Below, piece by piece: positions 1 through 64,000 of a stretch of 64,000 nucleotides of DNA (position 1 is the first letter of the stretch; each line of letters opens with the position of its first letter). Both the position numbers and the translations under genes were made by a program. The notes below the pieces were generated by a model, which was given only the letters and a program-made list of their open reading frames with translations, was not told the DNA's origin and did not search any database. Origin of the DNA: Unio delphinus (lineage: Eukaryota; Mollusca; Bivalvia; Unionida; Unionidae). The stretch is from NCBI GenBank assembly GCA_029339505.1, contig JAQISU010000036.1, forward strand, positions 3,284,001-3,348,000. Direction: 5' to 3'.

Positions 1-1380
1 TCATTTTTCCAAATCATTAATATGCTAGAGTATTCAGTTTTCGAAGCGGCTCGAAAAATGAATATAGACACTTTAAAAGTAACATAAAATCATAATGTTT
101 GACAGCAACTACATTAATATTAACATGAAAAATATCGACCTTTCATTTGTCGTGAATAAAATATAGAGTCTCAAAAAATGTTGAACTAGCAAACGTAGAT
201 AGTACTGTTTCACAAATTATAAATCAAAACAAAGGCTTCCATCCGAAAACACAGAACATTTTGTAACGACAAAATAATTTTTCAAAACAGGATTATTAAT
301 GCAATGTAATGCCACATTGTTTTGTACGGTAAACAGTACGCATAGATGACATGTTGACACTAACATGTCTTTTTCAGAGCTAAACATTATATTGTTGCGA
401 TTTTTATGTGAATAGGTTTAACGAATGCAGATTTTCCCATTTTTGCTGCAATGCTTTTGAGACCGGATATTTGCTGAAACAATACAGTACAAACAACTTA
501 ACCATTTTCTTTTTGAGTCGGATATGCATCCCCTATATACTGCGTAACGATGATGTGGTTAATTAAAGTTCTGTCAGCTAAGAGACCCGGTTATGTCCAA
601 ATTGTTCTGCGAACAGAAGTAAGTTTATTTACTTCCGTAAGTTAACATTTAAGCCACGCTTGTTTATACGGTGGATTCTATCTATGTTACAGATATACCG
701 ATCCCCACCCAATCCTGCCATCAACTAAGCAATACCATTTTATGGTCTTCTTATTGTTGTTCTTGTCTTGTAGTTCTACGCCATTTATCTCACTATGATA
801 TTGTTATACATGACGAAAATCAACATATTTTGTAACATTCAATAAATACTTTATTTCCTAAGAGCACAAAATGAAAACACAAAGATAACTTACGGTATTA
901 CTAACTAAACGCTAAATAATTCTAAAAATTCAAATTTAGTTCCTAATGAATGAAGTTTTGAATACACTTTAGTGATATTCCAACTAATTTTCAACGCAGA
1001 AAGTGTTGATGTGCCTGTAATGGCTTACAATGTATAATGTACTAATGTACCAACGGCCTGAATTATAATGCTACATTTGCTTTAATCACAGTAAACAAAC
1101 ACGCTCTGATAGAAATCAAATTAATTAAACGCTAAACAAAATCACTGACGGTGACGTCTTGAGGCCAAACGTGAACAAAACTGCTATCATCAATATAAAA
1201 AGATTGTACAAATTCTTGTCTATGGCGAACTAAGTCAAATCACCCATTGTAAAACGAAAGCGTTTCTTTTTCAAAGAAGCAATCCCCATAACTTTGATAA
1301 CATATACATCTAGAATCACGTGCAGGAACTAGCTTCGATGAAACCTGAACATCTAACTCGATATGAAGTTGCTAGTTATA
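1..1380. other. Upstream intron/intergenic DNA, no feature recognised
   Basis: AT-rich unique sequence with stops in all frames. I looked for the exon that should precede ALLEVVHDLF (end of GAF-A and linker) and saw no convincing peptide with splice sites. Confidence 0.5.
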
Positions 1381-1384
1381 CGTT

Positions 1385-1780
1385 TCAGCACTAGTCAGGT
1401 AGTTAGAGAGTACGCATAGTATGCGAGAGGTCGTTAGTGTGATCGCCGGCTGAGTCATGCCAAAAACTTAAAAATGGTGCTAACTGCTGCCTCGCTGGGC
1501 ATTCAGCATCATGATGTTATTGTTCGGACTGGTACGTTTGGTGTCAGGAAAATCTGATTGTGTGGGACATCATGCTACATGTCTGCCTCATGATGACCCA
1601 GTGCTCGACATGACTATAAACTGACACATTGCAGACCGCGTAGCAATATGACTGAAAAAGTGTTAAAGCTACGTTCAAAATCCAAATCACATACTTTTCA
1701 GCTCGGCATTGTAAACTAATATAACACGTTTTTCTACTAATATGACCTTTGATCTGTGACATGCCTACTTTTAACGAGCA
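1385..1780 (+). mobile_element. tRNA-derived SINE, family A, degenerate
   Basis: The head has a tRNA-like pair: an A-box-like stretch (agtcaggtagttagagagt, ~1394) and a decayed B-box region ending gatcgccggctgagtcatgc. The body that follows (tgctaactgctgcctcgctg ... gtctgcctcatgatg ... gacacattgcag) recurs, inverted, at 7050-7405. The head/body layout fits a SINE type widespread in molluscs (from memory). The small open frame on the opposite strand is a by-product. Confidence 0.65.
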
Positions 1781-3087
1781 TAACATAGACCAACCCCATC
1801 TTCGTGAATTAAATGAATAACGATTATGTGCTTGATATCCTTCTAATAACAATAACGGTCAAAATGTATGTGATCGATACAATACACATTAAGCAAGTCT
1901 AAAATGAATTAATTTCTAAACTTGGAAAATAAAGGCTTTATCAATATCTGAGTCATAAACAGAAATAGTTAACTGTTGTATAACCTACTGTAAATACACA
2001 AATGACTGAAGTGAGCAACCGTATTCCAAAATCATAAGACAAATGAAAAGAATGTTCATAGATGTTCTAACAGTACAGTGACCAATTTTTGAAAAACGTA
2101 GTCAAAACTCTTTTATAATATCTTAACAAGTCCGAGCTCCTCCATAAATCACAATCAGGTATTCGAAAGGAACTCTCGTGTCAAACTGCACTGAAGAAAC
2201 TTGTACACCAGCGGCCTCCAGCGATCGCAGCAAGTTAACGAATTAGAGGCCTTGTCGATGATTTCTTTTTTATATTAAAAAATAATTCAGTTTGTTTAGA
2301 CAGTCGGTGCTCATTGCAGAATTATTAGCATACATATTCTAACTCAGTTACTTGGTTCATGTTGTATCTCATTAACTGACCCCAGTTTGTTTGCCCGGGG
2401 ATATACACTTGCGAATCTAGTCATATTTTAGTGGTGTTTTTCAAGGATCTATATTAGGGCCTCTCTTTTCTACTATGACAAATATAATTTCTTTGATGAG
2501 TTTTCATTGCATTCGTTTGGCAAATAGCGTGGGTCTTTAAAAATAAGATTAACATCGATCTCAACAATATATCATTTTAGCATCAAGAAAACATAACTCT
2601 TATAAATGCCTTTAGAATTAAATGCATGACAATCAGAACAAAGCAGTGTCTCTTTATTAACATTATTTACTTCAAGCTCAAAGAGTGTTTGACATGTCTG
2701 GTGACAAAACTAAAAAGGAATTGGAAGACGTATAACGATTATATATGTACATTGTTATTCAAAACAATAGCTCTTAAAACTATTGTCTAGGTTCCTACCA
2801 CTCCAGTCATTTGAACTTTATTTTGTGGGACTTACACTACCATTAATAGACTACGCTGTTTTGTATGGGGGACACATCCAGTTATAATCTATCAGGAAGT
2901 GAAAAATTCTAGAAGAAAAAAAAACAGTCCGAATAATTCTTAAACTTCCTTTAACTACTCCTTCGAATGTTTTGTTTTCACGTCTGCAGTGGCATTTTTT
3001 GTAAAACAATATTAACTATATTAAAGGAAACATTACATTTAAGTACCAACTTTCTTCTGATCATATCTCTAACCTAACTGAACTAAG

Positions 3088-3090
<3 letters not shown>
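1781..3090. other. Unique AT-rich intronic sequence
   Basis: No conserved peptide, RNA gene or repeat recognised. Confidence 0.5.

Positions 3091-3174
<84 letters not shown>
3091..3174. repeat. (AT)n microsatellite
   Basis: Uninterrupted run of about 42 AT dinucleotides. Confidence 0.98.
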
Positions 3175-3177
<3 letters not shown>

Positions 3178-3421
3178 TTCCAACAAGCCGAACTGTGTAG
3201 ACCTGTGTAGAGTATATCCTTCCGGTATGCATATTTAGACCAATATTGTTTTACATGTTATTCATGATAGATGAGTACATACATATACGATGTCACTTGG
3301 GTGTGTGTGTCAGTGATATCTTGTAAACAACATTCCAATATCTCATGTTAAAATAATTGAGGACCAAATGACAGATGGATGTTCCATAACTTAATGTTTC
3401 ATCCTTCTTAAATAAAAAGTG

Positions 3422-3507
<86 letters not shown>
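3422..3507. repeat. (TA)n microsatellite
   Basis: Uninterrupted run of about 43 TA dinucleotides, 250 bp from the previous one. Confidence 0.98.
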
Positions 3508-3509
<2 letters not shown>

Positions 3510-3831
3510 CTCTATGGTAACAAACTAAGTAACATAAAGAAGTAAAACCATCAAGCGTAGTAAAAATTTACAAACACGAAAATGTGAGAGGAACTTTCAG
3601 AAATATGAATGAAACCAAACACATGCTGATACAAATCGATGACAGTCACAAATGAATGAAAATACCCGTATAAATACTTAAAGTCGGAAATGTAATGGTC
3701 CGCTAAGAATCGTGACTTTGCCAACAGAGTTCTTAAGAAGTTCCTTGGAATAATTAACAATGGTTCAGAATATTAATATAGTCCAAATAATGATAAGTTT
3801 CTATTTCAATGAATAGTTCAAACAAATATTT

Positions 3832-3985
3832 TCTCCACATGAATAATACCAAAGTGCAACGTAAATTCGTCTCCCCATGAATAATATCTAGGTACAACGT
3901 AAATTCGTCTCCCTATGAATAATATCGAGGTACAAGGTAAATTCGTCTCCCCATGAATAATATCTAGGTACAACGTAAATTCGTC
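3832..3985. repeat. 38-bp minisatellite, 4 copies
   Basis: Four tandem units with core ccatgaataatatctaggta and ending cgtaaattcg. The first unit is the most diverged and the second and fourth are nearly identical. The open frame read across it on the opposite strand is a repeat product. Confidence 0.93.
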
Positions 3986-4602
3986 CAAAACAGGAAAATA
4001 ATAAATGAGGGTGACTCTACAGTCGGGGTAAACCTGATTTTTTAGTTCCCTCCTGATATACACCTTCTATTACGACTATATTTCACGACATATCCCACGT
4101 TACGGATCGTACTGCTCAATTTATCTCAAATTCTATTCATGTCACCTAGCCCAACCAACAGTAAGTTTCTGAATTTCTCTAGAAACGTTCAAATTCCATC
4201 AGCCAGTAAAAAACTTTACAGAATGTGCTAATGAAGTCTTTGTATTAAACTTTTTATTAGTAGTAGTCAAAATATACGTAAGAATCTGTTTATAGATCCA
4301 ATATAACTTTACGCTCTTATGGAACCCTGTCACGTAGTGAAAATCTAACTAAAGATAAGCTATACAATAGCCATTAATAAAAATACATAAATTAGGTGCA
4401 ATCATCATGTACTGGAAATTACATAGCACATGATCATATATTACAATATAGCTACCTATTGAATCGCTTGAAAGTCACGTCTTTAAATTTCGGCTTGTTT
4501 TATATACGCGACATGCGCACGGACACTGTTTTTAGACAATAGTTACATTTTCCAACTGTGATATACCGTTCTGTATACTTTCCCGTTTGATTTTTATTTA
4601 AG

Positions 4603-61889
<57,287 letters not shown>

Positions 61890-61897
61890 GTATGTTG

Positions 61898-61898
<1 letters not shown>

Positions 61899-61929
<31 letters not shown>
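61899..61929. repeat. (GTA)n microsatellite
   Basis: About ten GTA trinucleotides starting 10 bp after exon 13. Confidence 0.95.
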
Positions 61930-63940
61930 CTAACACATTATCTAATAACTGATAAAGCGTCCGTTGCCGCCGCAAATGTCTCACCTATATTTCGTCAATC
62001 AATGGAAAGAGACTATTTTTAGTTAGAATTAGTCCTATAGTTCATATAGGCAATTAGAGACTATTTCAGTACTGAGTGTCATTTTGAAAGATTACACATT
62101 CCTTTTAGTGCTATACTATTGCTTTGTTTAGACCCTCATCCATTTACGTTATTTTGGATATTCAGTTCTTACACACCCCAAGATGTACATACAGGCAAAA
62201 TCAATGCTAAATTATGTAGCTATGCTTGGACGAGGTCAGCCTAACGGTATTTATTCGACACAACCCTGACAAATGTAGCATTGTGAAAGCAGTGAAAGCA
62301 AACCGTGTTGACAACACAGTTATATTGCCCAATCAAGTGTTATGATAGACCCGACGTCCTCTTTTCCTAATTTAACTTAGTACCTGTCTACAATTTTATA
62401 CTTACCTAACGATCATCAATTTTCGTTTGGATGTTTTTGATAAGCTTTAAACGGTCGGAATTGAAAATAGTCTGGTTTAAATATTTTAGTATTAAATGTT
62501 AGAACTGCAATTCATATTTAACTTGAATAAAGTAAGTTCACATGGCGCTGTTGGCATGCACTTCCATGCAAAGAAGGTAATGAACTTTTAAATGAAGTTT
62601 AAATGAACGTCGTTTAAATAGAGTTAAGTGGCGCTACTGTGCTAGGAAACAATACGTGCATAACGTATTCGATTTATCCTTGCTGTGTACATCTAAATGT
62701 GATTTTAAATGTATTGATGTTTCTCGTTACTATATATTGTTTAAAAGTATTTCTCATTTATTGAAAATAATTTTTATCGAAATAAACCATATGCATATTG
62801 TTATTTTAGCATTGCAAAACCAGACAACCGCGATCTGACAAGTGTTCCCCAGCTTTTATTTGTATTTAAGAAAGACAATAAAAAGAGGGTCAAAAGGAAA
62901 CAAGATACAAATTCTTAATCTGATAATTGAATGCGCTTACATATTCAGCTTTGCATATTTGACCTCGTGACACCATCACTATGGTAATGTTGCCAACTAT
63001 TAGATAACAATCGAGTTCGAAGGTCGTAAATTGTCAGATTTCACTCAAGGTGACCTATTTGTCTTGTTCATTTTGTGTTCGCCATGTGCGAGGATGCACA
63101 TCAAGTCATAGAGACATAATCCATCACGTTAATCGAGCAATGTATTCCAAATTCCCGCATGTATTACTATCATCTAATTTAAATGCGTCCTGGTTGTTAA
63201 GGATGGGATTGGGTGCTCACAATATTTTAATTTAATTACTATAGAAATCCCAATCAGTCTCTTTTTTGTAGGAAGTGAAATGTGAAATTAGTGATGGAGA
63301 GAGGTAAATCTCCGAGACCCAATTCAGCAATGCAAACAGTTAAATTACTGAGTACACAAAAAGGTGAGATTCAAATGAATATGAATTTAATACAACTCAG
63401 TAGTCAATGACATTAATTCCCCAATCACTCATCTGCATATCGCCCCTGTAACAACCTATTACATCACTTGATATGTAGTGTGAGATAGCTTCCACCTGTC
63501 CTTGTATTCTACTGATCTGTGTATTATATCCTATTCTTCCAATTCCTTCTGCTCTTTCTCCCGGCTGCTTGCATTTCTGTCTTCTCTCGACACCTCCTCC
63601 TTTTTCACTTTCTCCTCCGCAATTCTCTCCTGACTACTTTGTCGACCCCGACTGTTCTGCCAGACTCACTTCCGTCTCTCTTCTTAGAAACTTGGGTCTA
63701 ACTGTACCGGAAATCTGTCACATAAAACCTTTCCGAGAAAACACAAGGACGTTAGCATATTTCCTTTGCCATCTCATCTCACACTAACTAATAATCACAT
63801 ATCAGGTAAAGGCTATTACATTTACGGTCACGCATCCGTGCACACCGAAATACCCATACATTCTTGTATGGTAAGAAACGTCCTAATAAAATCACGCTTT
63901 TGGCTACTTATCGTACAGACATAAAAAATTCGTATATTTC

Positions 63941-63942
<2 letters not shown>
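61930..63942. other. Start of PDE11A intron 13, no feature recognised
   Basis: Two kilobases of AT-rich unique sequence. No peptide like the expected VAELV..EFF.QGD exon was found. Confidence 0.6.

Positions 63943-64000
<58 letters not shown>
63943..64000. repeat. (AT)n microsatellite, cut by window end
   Basis: AT dinucleotides run to the last base of the window. Confidence 0.97.

Noticed and set aside
520..660. Possible upstream exon ending at gaacagaa|gtaagt
   Set aside because: The peptide does not resemble the GAF-A/GAF-B linker expected before exon 1, and the frames contain stops.
63519..63787. Pyrimidine-rich frames of 60-72 codons
   Set aside because: Low-complexity C/T-rich sequence with no resemblance to the expected PDE11 C-terminal exons.

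Overview
This is a window of animal nuclear DNA carrying one split protein-coding gene. Thirteen exons on the + strand, from 4603 to 61889, are open, have usable splice sites and match in reading phase. They join into 433 codons that read as cyclic nucleotide phosphodiesterase 11 (PDE11A-like): most of the GAF-B domain, the linker helices and most of the HD-type catalytic domain, including the HNWRH, HDLDHRG and metal-binding Asp motifs. The 5' exons (N-terminus and GAF-A) and the last exons (end of the catalytic core, including the purine-binding Gln) lie outside the window. The host is probably a lophotrochozoan, most likely a mollusc. The grounds are low GC, very long introns, tRNA-derived SINEs of a kind common in molluscs, a CR1/L2-type LINE and a Tigger/pogo transposon. 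The species cannot be named from the sequence.

Layout: 1-4602 is upstream intron with a SINE and two (AT)n tracts. Exons 1-2 (4603-6275) encode the start of GAF-B. Intron 2 (16.5 kb) holds at least eight unrelated minisatellites, two SINEs and a palindromic MITE-like element. Exons 3-6 (22782-28037) finish GAF-B. Intron 6 (6.6 kb) holds a 32-bp array that copies the exon 6 donor site, then a 4.5-kb, ~47-bp satellite. Exons 7-9 (34613-39336) enter the catalytic domain. Intron 9 has a LINE inserted into a 59-bp minisatellite. Exon 10 (46184-46293) is followed by a Tigger element, a composite SINE repeat and a 2.7-kb 27-bp satellite. Exons 11-12 (55707-56679) are followed by a 3.7-kb 31-bp satellite, and exon 13 (61745-61889) is the last one found.

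About a third of the window is minisatellite, in roughly twenty unrelated families, nearly every intron having its own. Two of the tandem duplications overlap splice junctions. Thirty exact-length units carry the last 12 bases of exon 6 plus its donor. A triplicated ~27-bp block at exon 12 carries its acceptor, and the outer copy offers an in-frame 18-codon exon extension. These splice-site arrays are the most unusual observation.

The remaining open frames of 60-660 codons are translations of tandem repeats or of transposon debris. No second host gene was found.
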